From Candidatus Dojkabacteria bacterium UBA2022 (GTDB lineage Bacteria > Patescibacteriota > Dojkabacteria > SC72): 12,582 nt of DNA. The stretch is from assembly GCA_002335495.1 (NCBI GenBank), contig DDBW01000016.1:1-12582 (forward strand), written 5' to 3'. The notes under the pieces were generated by a model. The model worked only from the letters and a program-made list of their open reading frames with translations, did no database searches and had not been told where the DNA came from. Positions within the stretch are counted from its first letter, which is position 1. Every line of letters starts with the position of its first letter. Below, in pieces: positions 7,313 to 12,582 of the stretch. Both the position numbers and the translations under genes were made by a program.

Positions 7313-7675
7313 CCAAGCCTTAAGGGTATCGTAATCTCTCATCGTTTCGTCAAAGTGGTATGATGTGATTCCTACTGACTTCGCACTTTCTACAGCCTCT
7401 GGACTATGCTCAAAGTATATGACGTCTTCAGCTTTAAGGTTGTATTGAGTTAGGAGAGTTTCAAAATACTTCGGATCTACTTTATCTGGGTTATGTTTAA
7501 GAGTGAATAGCTCATATGGAAGACTTACCAATCCATACTTAGGCATCTGTTCATCATTTGCGTTAGTAACTATAATCTTTTTATTAGGATACTGTTCTAA
7601 GAGTGAGTGTAGTTTCTCATCAATTACTCCATCTACGGTGAATGTTCCAGCTGCATCTACTAATATTGTTTTCAT
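7295..7675 (-). CDS. HAD-superfamily protein with altered catalytic motifs
   Basis: A 126-residue compact HAD fold with little or no cap domain. Motif I is DAAGTFT: the nucleophile Asp7 is present, but the second acid (normally D-x-D, here position 9) is Ala. Motif II ends in Thr37 (IIVTNAN). Motif III is Lys65 in NPDKVDPKYF. Motif IV, usually GD-S, reads YFEHSPEAVESAKSVGI, with Glu89-His90 in place of the acidic pair. The overall order and the SPEAVESAKSVGI helix match phosphoglycolate-phosphatase-like HADs. Loss of the +2 Asp, the usual general acid, suggests weak, altered or absent phosphatase activity; it may bind a phosphorylated ligand. The start ATG has no Shine-Dalgarno, and no clean -10 box lies at leaderless spacing. 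It overlaps the 205-residue gene by 18 bases. Confidence 0.8.
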   Translation of the reverse strand: MKTILVDAAGTFTVDGVIDEKLHSLLEQYPNKKIIVTNANDEQMPKYGLVSLPYELFTLKHNPDKVDPKYFETLLTQYNLKAEDVIYFEHSPEAVESAKSVGITSYHFDETMRDYDTLKAWLDANL

Positions 7676-7737
7676 CTATATACTTTCAAATATTATCTAC
7701 TCTATTTTATAATAATCGCTCAACATTAACAAAGGTG

Positions 7738-7743
7738 TATAAT
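7738..7743 (+). promoter_or_regulatory. -10 box for leaderless mRNA of the second MFS gene
   Basis: TATAAT in the context AAAGGTGTATAAT, eight bases before ATG 7752. The TGTATAAT string is shared with the promoters at 4870 and 12383. Confidence 0.6.
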
Positions 7744-7751
7744 ATCCAAAT

Positions 7752-8894
7752 ATGAAATTAAAACTTACAGATGTTCAGAGACTAATTATAGGGAGATCGC
7801 TACAAGCACTTGGTTTCTGGGTTCCTATTGCTTTGTTATACTATCGAGCTCAGGGTTTAACTGACGAACAGGCTTTTACGGTTATAGGTGCATTGCAATT
7901 AATGCTTGTGCTTCTTGAGTATCCAACAGGAGTAATTGGTGATACGTATGGGCACAAAGTATCAGTTGTTTTAGGGTATTTATTTGCCGGTACAGCAACC
8001 ATTCTTCTTGGTAGTAGCTTATCGATTCCACTTCCAATGATTTACTTCTATCTCTTCTTGTTCGCGGTTGGAGGTACACTTATTTCAGGTAGCGATGTTG
8101 CTATGTTGCATACGATATCTAAAGACTTCAAAGCCGATATGGCAAACTTGGGGAAAACCTCAGGTTGGTTTACGACTTTTGGTTTAATAGTGGGTGGGTT
8201 GGTAGCTACAATTGATCTGAGAATTCCTTTTCTGCTTTCTGGTATTGCAATGTTCATTTCGGCTATTTTGATTTCAAAGGTGAAAGTTAAGCATAGTAAC
8301 GAAGATGGTGATAATGTATTTACAATAGCGAAATTGGGTATGAGGGAGGCTTTCTTTAACCTTAAAATATTTATTCCTGTGTTTTTCTCCGCAGTATTCA
8401 CAATGTTCCTACTTTCTGAGAAGTGGGTTCTTCCTGCGATTTTTGAGCAGTCAAATATCCCACTGGCATTCTTTGGTATTGTAACTGCTGTTGTAACGAT
8501 ATCTCGTGGGCAGGCAAGTGGATTATATAAAAAGTTTAAGGATGTTAACTATTGGATTCTGATTACACTGATGTTACTTTCTTCTGTACTTATATCATTC
8601 CCTTACATCTCGCTTTTGGGACTTGCATTAGTTTATGGTTTCTCTGCATATATAATTACGCAATCCGATGTAGCTATAAACGAGAATGTAGATAGTAGGG
8701 CGAGAGCTTCGATTATTTCGTTTAGAAACCTTCTTTCCCGTCTTTTCAATTCACCTTATGTTTTCATTATTGGTTTAGCTTCTGCAGAGTTAGCTTTTCC
8801 TCAAGTTAACATTGTTATGAGTATTACCGTTTTGATATTTGTGTTGATAATCTGGGGGATATATAGAATGAGAGTTAAGTATTCAAAGGTATAG
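7752..8894 (+). CDS. MFS transporter (second copy)
   Basis: A 380-residue membrane protein with about eleven to twelve hydrophobic segments. Motif A in loop 2-3 reads GVIGDTYGHK at residues 60-69, the same numbers as in the other MFS protein of this window, and is preceded by LEYPT. Asp64 and the following glycine are kept; the usual Arg-Arg is His-Lys. A charged linker at about residues 177-188 divides the two halves. Efflux or solute exchange driven by protons is the family role; the substrate is unknown. The start is supported by a TATAAT eight bases before. A GNAT acetyltransferase begins 30 bases after its stop in the same direction and may share the transcript, a pairing sometimes seen in resistance or modification modules, though nothing here proves a functional link. 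Confidence 0.92.
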   Translation: MKLKLTDVQRLIIGRSLQALGFWVPIALLYYRAQGLTDEQAFTVIGALQLMLVLLEYPTGVIGDTYGHKVSVVLGYLFAGTATILLGSSLSIPLPMIYFYLFLFAVGGTLISGSDVAMLHTISKDFKADMANLGKTSGWFTTFGLIVGGLVATIDLRIPFLLSGIAMFISAILISKVKVKHSNEDGDNVFTIAKLGMREAFFNLKIFIPVFFSAVFTMFLLSEKWVLPAIFEQSNIPLAFFGIVTAVVTISRGQASGLYKKFKDVNYWILITLMLLSSVLISFPYISLLGLALVYGFSAYIITQSDVAINENVDSRARASIISFRNLLSRLFNSPYVFIIGLASAELAFPQVNIVMSITVLIFVLIIWGIYRMRVKYSKV

Positions 8895-8924
8895 ATAATT
8901 TAGGATATTAATATTTTAGAATTA

Positions 8925-9425
8925 ATGGAAATAGTATTAGATAAAAATATACGTAAAGATATTTTAGAAGCTCTTTTCACCAAGTGTTTTAATCAGTTAA
9001 AAGATAGTGATGGAGATAATTTTGATGAAAGTAACGATCAGGAATTTAGAGATTGGTTTGGTATTGATTATTTAAATGATTGCCTAAAATTTTGTGAAAT
9101 TATTGTAGTTAGAGAAGGGGAGGAGATAGTCGGGGGAGCTATTGTAGGGATGCAGAATCCTTTGTCATGGCCGGATGGAAAGAAATACGAGCTGTTTATT
9201 CTAGGTGTTCTTCCAGAGTATCGTTCGAAGGGAGTAGGGGCGATGATTATGAAAAAGGTTGAAGAGATTTCTAAGGTTAATGGTGCTGAATCTATAATTC
9301 TGAATACTCATGAATTGATGAGTAGCACTCAAAGGTTCTACAAAAACTTAGGTTATACAGAAATGGGCACATTAAAAGGATACTATGGAAATGGGAGTGC
9401 AGTTTTTTTGATTAAAAAGCTTTAG
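8925..9425 (+). CDS. GNAT-family N-acetyltransferase
   Basis: A 166-residue single-domain GNAT protein. The acetyl-CoA-binding motif A is LGVLPEYRSKGVGAMIM, with the R-x-x-G-x-G loop at Arg100-Ser-Lys-Gly103-Val-Gly105. Motif B is FYKNLGY, with Tyr139 as the likely general acid. The N-terminal 60 residues are acidic and probably hold substrate determinants. The acceptor (amino sugar, antibiotic, polyamine or protein N-terminus) cannot be told. It starts 30 bases after the MFS gene. The spacer contains TAATAT (8909-8914) ten bases before the ATG, which could be an independent weak -10, so co-transcription is possible but not certain. No Shine-Dalgarno is present. Confidence 0.9.
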   Translation: MEIVLDKNIRKDILEALFTKCFNQLKDSDGDNFDESNDQEFRDWFGIDYLNDCLKFCEIIVVREGEEIVGGAIVGMQNPLSWPDGKKYELFILGVLPEYRSKGVGAMIMKKVEEISKVNGAESIILNTHELMSSTQRFYKNLGYTEMGTLKGYYGNGSAVFLIKKL

Positions 9426-9438
9426 TAATAATGTTCTA

Positions 9439-9467
9439 TTGTCTGTGCATTTACTATAAGATATAAT
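9439..9467 (+). promoter_or_regulatory. Promoter (-35 and -10) of the frameshifted gene
   Basis: TTGTCT at 9439-9444, a 17-base spacer, then TATAAT at 9462-9467. The ATG at 9473 follows five bases later, giving a leaderless start. This is one of the few promoters here with a recognisable -35, and it identifies 9473, not the later ATG 9538, as the original start. Confidence 0.65.
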
Positions 9468-9472
9468 CGCAC

Positions 9473-9921
9473 ATGACCTTCAAACATGATGCGAGACTCT
9501 ACCATAATTGGTGGATTGAAGAAATGTAGTAGATGCAATGCAAAGGCATGCAGCTGATGGAAAACTCGATGGAGTTGAGCATGTATATATTGGAGATACC
9601 GAAAGGCTACCAGAGCTTGTTCAGGCATTTGTAGCATCAGCTTTAGAACAAGATATAGCCTCTGCAAGGGTATATGCTAGGCTTAGTTGTACTGATAGAC
9701 ATAGTCAAAAATATCACATTGTAAGTGTTTATCAAACTGAGAGGCTCTCGAGTGGACTCCAGAAGCAACTGCTTGAAGCTACGTGGGTAGTAAAAGGACG
9801 GACTCCATATGATGATGTCGTTGCCGAATTGATGGGAACTTTTAGTGAGCCTGTTCGTGATATCCCAAAATACGGAGGGAAATTGCCAGAAATAGTGGGA
9901 CCTTTACATGAATATAAATAA
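9473..9921 (+). pseudogene. Frameshifted gene for an unknown protein of about 149 residues
   Basis: The leaderless ATG at 9473 opens MTFKHDARLYHNWWIEEM and then hits TAG at 9527. The following frame, which gives a long open stretch from 9538 to 9921, reads VVDAMQRHAADGKLDGVEHV immediately upstream and onward. Restoring one G in ATGTAGTAG (about 9524-9532) to ATGGTAGTAG fuses both into one continuous protein reading WWIEEMVVDAMQRH. So this is one gene with a single-base deletion, or a consensus error. The rebuilt protein is soluble, alpha/beta, with an acidic N-terminal helix and a lysine/proline-rich tail. I do not recognise the family. An internal start at 9538 could still yield a 127-residue C-terminal product. 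The stop abuts the convergent alaX gene with no gap. Confidence 0.7.
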
Positions 9922-10647
9922 TTAAGCACCAACCTTATACGATACTCTTGTATTTCCCTTCTTGCTCTTAATCTCTCTTATGTGTAGTCCTTTTAGATCA
10001 GATACATTCTTTACATGTGTACCACCGCATGGAATATATTGGTTGTCCCATACTGAAACAATTCTAATTGGTTTACCTTCTGGAATATGTTGTGGGAAGA
10101 AGTAACAGAGCTGTTTAGCTTCTTCAATATTTGACTCCTTTACGATCACTTCGTACCCTGTTTGAGTCATTCGATCTATTTCTTTTTGAACCTCTGTCAC
10201 GAGGTTATCTCCTGAAATCTCGCCTATATATTCAACATATGGTCCATCTGGGAAGTGATATCCTTTAAGAGGAGTAATATCTGTTTTACCTATATTTCTA
10301 AGTGCCATATCTATTAAGTGTCCAGCGCTTTGTAATTTGCTGTTTAACTCTCTTCTTTGGGGGTTAACGTTTAGGGATACTTCTTCATTTATATCAATAT
10401 TCCCGTTTATGAAACTACCTATATGGAATACTCTGCCTTCTACAAATCTAACTTCTTGTACATCAAATTTACCATTTTGATTTTCTATTGTTCCCTGATC
10501 ATACTGTTGTCCTCCCCCTTGTGGATAGAAGATTGTTTTATCTAGTATTAATACTGTACGTGAATCTTCAGATGAAAACTTTTCTAAAACTTTGGAGCCG
10601 GTGAAAGATGTGGTTGTGTCCCACATATAGAGGAGGGTAGTTGGCAT
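9922..10647 (-). CDS. alaX: AlaX-type alanyl-tRNA editing protein
   Basis: A 241-residue protein of AlaX-M size, related to the editing domain of alanyl-tRNA synthetase; the family hydrolyses Ser-tRNA(Ala), and in some cases Gly-tRNA(Ala), to prevent mistranslation. The N-terminal beta-barrel has FYPQGGGQQYDQG (40-52) with the characteristic GGQ. The zinc-binding part has SAGHLID with His110 and the later PCGGTH with Cys207 and His211. The usual HxxxH pair is broken: position 106 is Gln (codon 10330-10332), where a zinc-ligand His is expected. The rest of the site is intact, so the protein may bind zinc with three protein ligands or be altered in activity. The start is the only ATG after an in-frame TAA upstream. 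A TATAAT at 10677-10682 gives a leader of about 22 bases. Confidence 0.92.
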   Translation of the reverse strand: MPTTLLYMWDTTTSFTGSKVLEKFSSEDSRTVLILDKTIFYPQGGGQQYDQGTIENQNGKFDVQEVRFVEGRVFHIGSFINGNIDINEEVSLNVNPQRRELNSKLQSAGHLIDMALRNIGKTDITPLKGYHFPDGPYVEYIGEISGDNLVTEVQKEIDRMTQTGYEVIVKESNIEEAKQLCYFFPQHIPEGKPIRIVSVWDNQYIPCGGTHVKNVSDLKGLHIREIKSKKGNTRVSYKVGA

Positions 10648-10676
10648 ATTTATTAAAGGGTTACTTTATTGCTTTT

Positions 10677-10682
10677 ATTATA
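10677..10682 (-). promoter_or_regulatory. Candidate -10 box of alaX
   Basis: TATAAT preceded by GG, 29 bases before the alaX ATG, in the gap after the VOC gene stop. Unlike most promoters here it would give a short untranslated leader. No -35 is evident. Confidence 0.45.
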
Positions 10683-10704
10683 CCAAATTCATTTGAGGCT
10701 TATA

Positions 10705-11205
10705 CTATTCTCCTGCCTTTCTAATTGTTTCAAGGTCAATCTTCTTCATTGGCATGAATGCTTCTGTAACGGCATCAGCTTTGCTAGGGTCTCTCATCAT
10801 CTCATCCAATATTCTTGGTACTACCTGCCAGGTTACTCCAAATTTGTCTGTGCACCATCCACATTGTTCTGCTTCAGGAACTGCTGAGAGTTTCTCCCAG
10901 AAGTAGTCTATTTCTTCTTGGGTTTCGCATTCGATTATAAATGAAGTCCCTCCGTTTAGCTTGAATGAGTCATATGGTCCTCCATTAAGAAACATAAAGC
11001 TAATTCCATCTAGTTCACATTCAGCTGTAAGGACGGATCCTTCTGGCCTACCTGATACTTCTTCGGATGCCTTAGGTGATTTTGTTATATCTCCAAGTTT
11101 CGCATCGTGGTTACCTGGGGCAGATTTAAAAGTATCAATATAGTAGTTTACAGCTTCTTCTCCATCGTTTTTTACAAACCAGAGACATGTAATTAGTTTA
11201 CTCAT
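10705..11205 (-). CDS. PhnB-like VOC-superfamily protein
   Basis: A 166-residue protein that matches the PhnB-like (3-demethylubiquinone methyltransferase-like) branch of the vicinal oxygen chelate fold. The N-terminus (ITCLWFVKNDGEEAVNYY) is the typical first strand and helix, GISFMFLNGG is the central strand, and CGWCTDKFGVTWQVVPR is the family's C-terminal signature. Related proteins include glyoxalase and fosfomycin-resistance relatives, but PhnB-like members generally have no proven reaction and often lack full metal ligands, so I assign no activity. It would be cytoplasmic and dimeric by family precedent. A TATAAT at 11230-11235 lies 24 bases before the ATG, between this gene and the Nudix gene upstream, so it probably has its own promoter. 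Confidence 0.9.
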   Translation of the reverse strand: MSKLITCLWFVKNDGEEAVNYYIDTFKSAPGNHDAKLGDITKSPKASEEVSGRPEGSVLTAECELDGISFMFLNGGPYDSFKLNGGTSFIIECETQEEIDYFWEKLSAVPEAEQCGWCTDKFGVTWQVVPRILDEMMRDPSKADAVTEAFMPMKKIDLETIRKAGE

Positions 11206-11229
11206 AAAATGATAGTGGTTAATTTAAAT

Positions 11230-11235
11230 ATTATA
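11230..11235 (-). promoter_or_regulatory. Candidate -10 box of the VOC gene
   Basis: TATAAT, 24 bases before the ATG. A TCAACA 17 bases further upstream (11253-11258), inside the 3' end of the Nudix gene, is a possible -35. Confidence 0.45.
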
Positions 11236-11240
11236 TACTT

Positions 11241-11654
11241 CTAAATTTGTTTTGTTGAATTAAGATATTCCAATACTGTTAAGTAATAGATATCTACATT
11301 TTGTGGTAGGGGATCATCTTTTAAATCTTTAAGGCTTTTCCAGGTATATGCATCGTGTTCCCAACTAATCGTAACTAATGGTTCACTGTCATCTATTTTA
11401 GTCGTATATAGAACATGTTTGACTTCTTCACTGATTGTTTTTTCGTATACGAGTTTTAGAGAAGAAACTGAGATATCAAGGCCTGCTTCTTCTTTTATTT
11501 CTCTTGCTACGGCCTCTATTTCATTCTCGTTCCCATCCACTTCTCCTCCAGGAAGGTCAGAGTGATGAGGGTTGTTGGGGTGAGTTAGTGATCTCCTTAG
11601 AATGAGTATTTTATTGTTAGCATCATATACGAGGGACTTCGCTACAATCTTCAT
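11241..11654 (-). CDS. Nudix hydrolase
   Basis: I place the start at ATG 11652-11654 (MKIVAKSLVYDANNKILILR) and not at a TTG four codons upstream, giving 137 residues. The Nudix box is complete: G-x5-E-x7-R-E-I-K-E-E-A-G-L, in the protein as GEVDGNE and then AREIKEEAGL (about residues 37-59 from this start). It binds Mg2+ and hydrolyses nucleoside diphosphates linked to another group. The RRSLTHPNNPHHSDLPGG lead-in resembles MutT-like and dNTP-pyrophosphatase members that remove damaged nucleotides, but specificity cannot be read. Its role would be cytoplasmic nucleotide clean-up, in keeping with the alkyltransferase elsewhere in the window. The promoter at 11683-11711 would give a leader of about 20 bases. 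Confidence 0.93.
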   Translation of the reverse strand: MKIVAKSLVYDANNKILILRRSLTHPNNPHHSDLPGGEVDGNENEIEAVAREIKEEAGLDISVSSLKLVYEKTISEEVKHVLYTTKIDDSEPLVTISWEHDAYTWKSLKDLKDDPLPQNVDIYYLTVLEYLNSTKQI

Positions 11655-11682
11655 TAAGGGTATCAATCATATTAATAATAGA

Positions 11683-11711
11683 ATTATACTTGCTTGAAGA
11701 TTTAAAAACAA
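11683..11711 (-). promoter_or_regulatory. Promoter of the Nudix gene
   Basis: On the minus strand, TTGTTT (11706-11711), a 17-base spacer, then TATAAT (11683-11688). The -35 lies inside the T-rich tail of the terminator of the preceding gene. The Nudix ATG is 28 bases after the -10; an out-of-frame ATG at 11670 sits nearer and opens a 15-codon frame. Confidence 0.55.
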
Positions 11712-11741
11712 AAAGCTTATTATTCCACCTCCATAAGCTTT
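11703..11741 (-). terminator. Rho-independent terminator of the DUF4395-like gene
   Basis: Read on the minus strand, AAAGCTTAT (11741-11733) pairs perfectly with ATAAGCTTT (11720-11712) around a 12-base loop containing GGAGGTGG, then TTGTTTTTAAA follows. It begins eight bases after the stop of the DUF4395-like gene. The stem has only two G-C pairs, so it is weak, but the T-rich tail supports termination. Confidence 0.55.
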
Positions 11742-11749
11742 ACCATTTG

Positions 11750-12178
11750 TTAATCATTTGTTTTTATTTGAATGACAATAGAAGAGAAACTTGCAAGGGT
11801 ATATATAGAGGCGAGAACTGTATAGTTTATTTTTATTTCACTAAGGAGCATTGCAATAACTATTATGTTGAATAGCAAGGCAAAAACAGAGGTTACCTGC
11901 ATTTCAGTACCTCGACCATTGATTCGATCCAGTTTAGGTATATATTTAGCAATTGCATTGTATATATAATCAAACGGATGCATAGGTAGAAGGACTCCCA
12001 TTAACGCTATGATGGAGGTTACGATTATTATGTAGACATTTGTTGTAAGGACTCCAATAACTACGATTAGTATGTATAGAGGATAGCTAAATCTCATACC
12101 ATATAGAGCGCTTTGTCTTCCCGATGTCACTCTACATGCAAACCATCTTCCTAGTAGTTTGTTTAGAATGTTTTGCAT
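11750..12178 (-). CDS. DUF4395-like integral membrane protein
   Basis: A 142-residue protein with about four hydrophobic helices: 31-45, 48-64, 96-112 and 118-137. The first 28 residues are basic and carry one Cys. Between helices 2 and 3 lies HPFDYIYN (67-74) followed by a basic loop ending in LDRINGRG. The HPFD-x-x-YN segment between hydrophobic pairs is the feature I associate with DUF4395 membrane proteins, whose function is unknown; the match is by eye and could be wrong. No catalytic motif is visible. The ATG has no Shine-Dalgarno, and several AT-rich hexamers upstream make the promoter unclear. The gene ends just before a hairpin terminator, so it is a single-gene unit. Confidence 0.75.
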   Translation of the reverse strand: MQNILNKLLGRWFACRVTSGRQSALYGMRFSYPLYILIVVIGVLTTNVYIIIVTSIIALMGVLLPMHPFDYIYNAIAKYIPKLDRINGRGTEMQVTSVFALLFNIIVIAMLLSEIKINYTVLASIYTLASFSSIVIQIKTND

Positions 12179-12393
12179 AATTTGAAATTATTAAATTCAT
12201 TATCATAGGTATTGTACCATTTGATATTAGAAAGGTAATTAGGAGGATTTATTCGTAGGAAGAAGGAAATGTGATATTAGGGTCATATTTGAGGTTCAGA
12301 TGGCTCCGCGTATATGACATATTCCTTAACGTGAAGTTCAACTTTGAAATTGAAACTTTCAGAATAAATAACCTTTTTGATGTATAATTGAAT
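12179..12393. other. Intergenic region between divergent genes
   Basis: This 215-base gap separates the DUF4395-like gene from the CYTH gene. It holds the CYTH -10 box, an imperfect inverted repeat around 12334-12358 (GTTCAACTTT, then GAAATTGAAAC), and, on the minus strand, an open stretch with protein-like composition ending in TGA at 12283-12285 but without a start codon. I see no RNA gene in it. Confidence 0.4.
12383..12388 (+). promoter_or_regulatory. -10 box for leaderless CYTH-gene mRNA
   Basis: TATAAT in the context TTGATGTATAAT, five bases before the ATG at 12394. Same TGTATAAT string as upstream of both MFS genes. Confidence 0.6.
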
Positions 12394-12582
12394 ATGGAAA
12401 TAGAAAGAAAATGGTTGGTAAAAAGTCTGCCTGACATTTCAAAGTGTAAAAAGGTCGTTTATGAGAGACATATTTTGTACTCAGACGAAAAAATAGAAGT
12501 AAGGATTACAAAGAAAGATAATGTATTTCTGTTTGAGAGAAAAGTTACTATAAACGAAACCAGTCGTGATAATAATATATTT
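12394..12582 (+). CDS. CYTH-domain protein (5' part only)
   Basis: From ATG 12394 the frame is open for 63 codons to the end of the window. It begins MEIERKWLVKSLPDI, the E-x-E-x-K signature (Glu2, Glu4, Lys6) that binds metal and triphosphate in the CYTH superfamily (CyaB-like adenylate cyclases, thiamine triphosphatases and inorganic triphosphatases). The next strands, EVRITKKDN and FLFERKVTI, supply the alternating charged residues that line the tunnel in this fold. Most bacterial stand-alone members are triphosphatases, but the part needed to choose is outside the window. A leaderless TATAAT five bases upstream supports this start. A minus-strand open frame across the same bases is a shadow. 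Confidence 0.88.
   Translation, partial: MEIERKWLVKSLPDISKCKKVVYERHILYSDEKIEVRITKKDNVFLFERKVTINETSRDNNIF

Noticed and set aside
8048..8401. Minus-strand 117-codon open frame inside the second MFS gene
   Set aside because: Fully inside a clear transporter gene; its translation is a shadow of membrane-helix codons.
9422..9667. Minus-strand open frame across the promoter of the frameshifted gene
   Set aside because: It is antisense to both the promoter and the reconstructed coding sequence, and its composition (His/Leu/Gln-rich) is typical of a shadow frame.
11655..11666. TTG at 11666 as the Nudix start
   Set aside because: ATG four codons later fits the usual family N-terminus, and TTG has no ribosome site.
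12249..12437. Minus-strand open frame across the CYTH promoter and start
   Set aside because: It overlaps a strongly supported CYTH start and its promoter, and its translation has low-complexity character with no recognisable motif.
1..12582. CRISPR array, tRNA, rRNA, insertion sequence, prophage or toxin-antitoxin pair
   Set aside because: No regularly spaced repeats, no cloverleaf or rRNA-like stretch, no transposase or integrase motif and no recognisable small toxin-antitoxin pair were seen on either strand.

Overview
The window is AT-rich, gene-dense DNA on the standard code: TAA, TAG and TGA all end intact genes. Genes are small and packed tightly, and convergent pairs overlap or abut at their 3' ends. 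Many genes have a TATAAT-like hexamer only 5-8 bases before the ATG and no Shine-Dalgarno sequence, which implies leaderless mRNAs. This layout, with a scavenging and repair gene set and no rRNA, tRNA, CRISPR or mobile element, fits a reduced-genome bacterium such as a Patescibacteria (CPR) member. That placement is inference, not proof.

Layout: 1-1746 (+) CapA-like membrane-anchored metallophosphoesterase with an extra N-terminal domain. 1736-3118 (-) M16 zinc peptidase. 3165-4564 (+) cupin followed by an acyltransferase-3 membrane protein. 4526-4843 (-) O6-alkylguanine alkyltransferase. 4887-6086 (+) MFS transporter. 6083-6612 is a decayed stretch holding two broken small genes, one with two frameshifts and one with a nonsense codon. 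6695-7312 (+) is an unknown protein. 7295-7675 (-) HAD-like protein with altered catalytic motifs. 7752-8894 (+) second MFS transporter, then 8925-9425 (+) GNAT acetyltransferase. 9473-9921 (+) is a frameshifted unknown gene. 9922-12178 (-) carries AlaX, a PhnB-like VOC protein, a Nudix hydrolase and a DUF4395-like membrane protein. 12394-12582 (+) is the start of a CYTH-domain protein that runs off the window.

The genes do not form one pathway. Themes are cell-surface work (CapA, acyltransferase, M16 peptidase), export or uptake (two MFS proteins of similar layout), and housekeeping or detoxification (alkyltransferase, Nudix, AlaX, VOC, GNAT, HAD). Most have their own promoter, so the region reads as a row of single-gene units.

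The strongest unexpected signals are: the repeated GTATAAT-to-ATG leaderless arrangement; three small genes broken by point lesions that can be reconstructed (true decay or assembly errors); a lone gene with a clear Shine-Dalgarno; an AlaX lacking one expected zinc-binding histidine; and a terminator hairpin with GGAGG in its loop whose T-tract overlaps a -35 box. I see no convincing multi-gene novel system.
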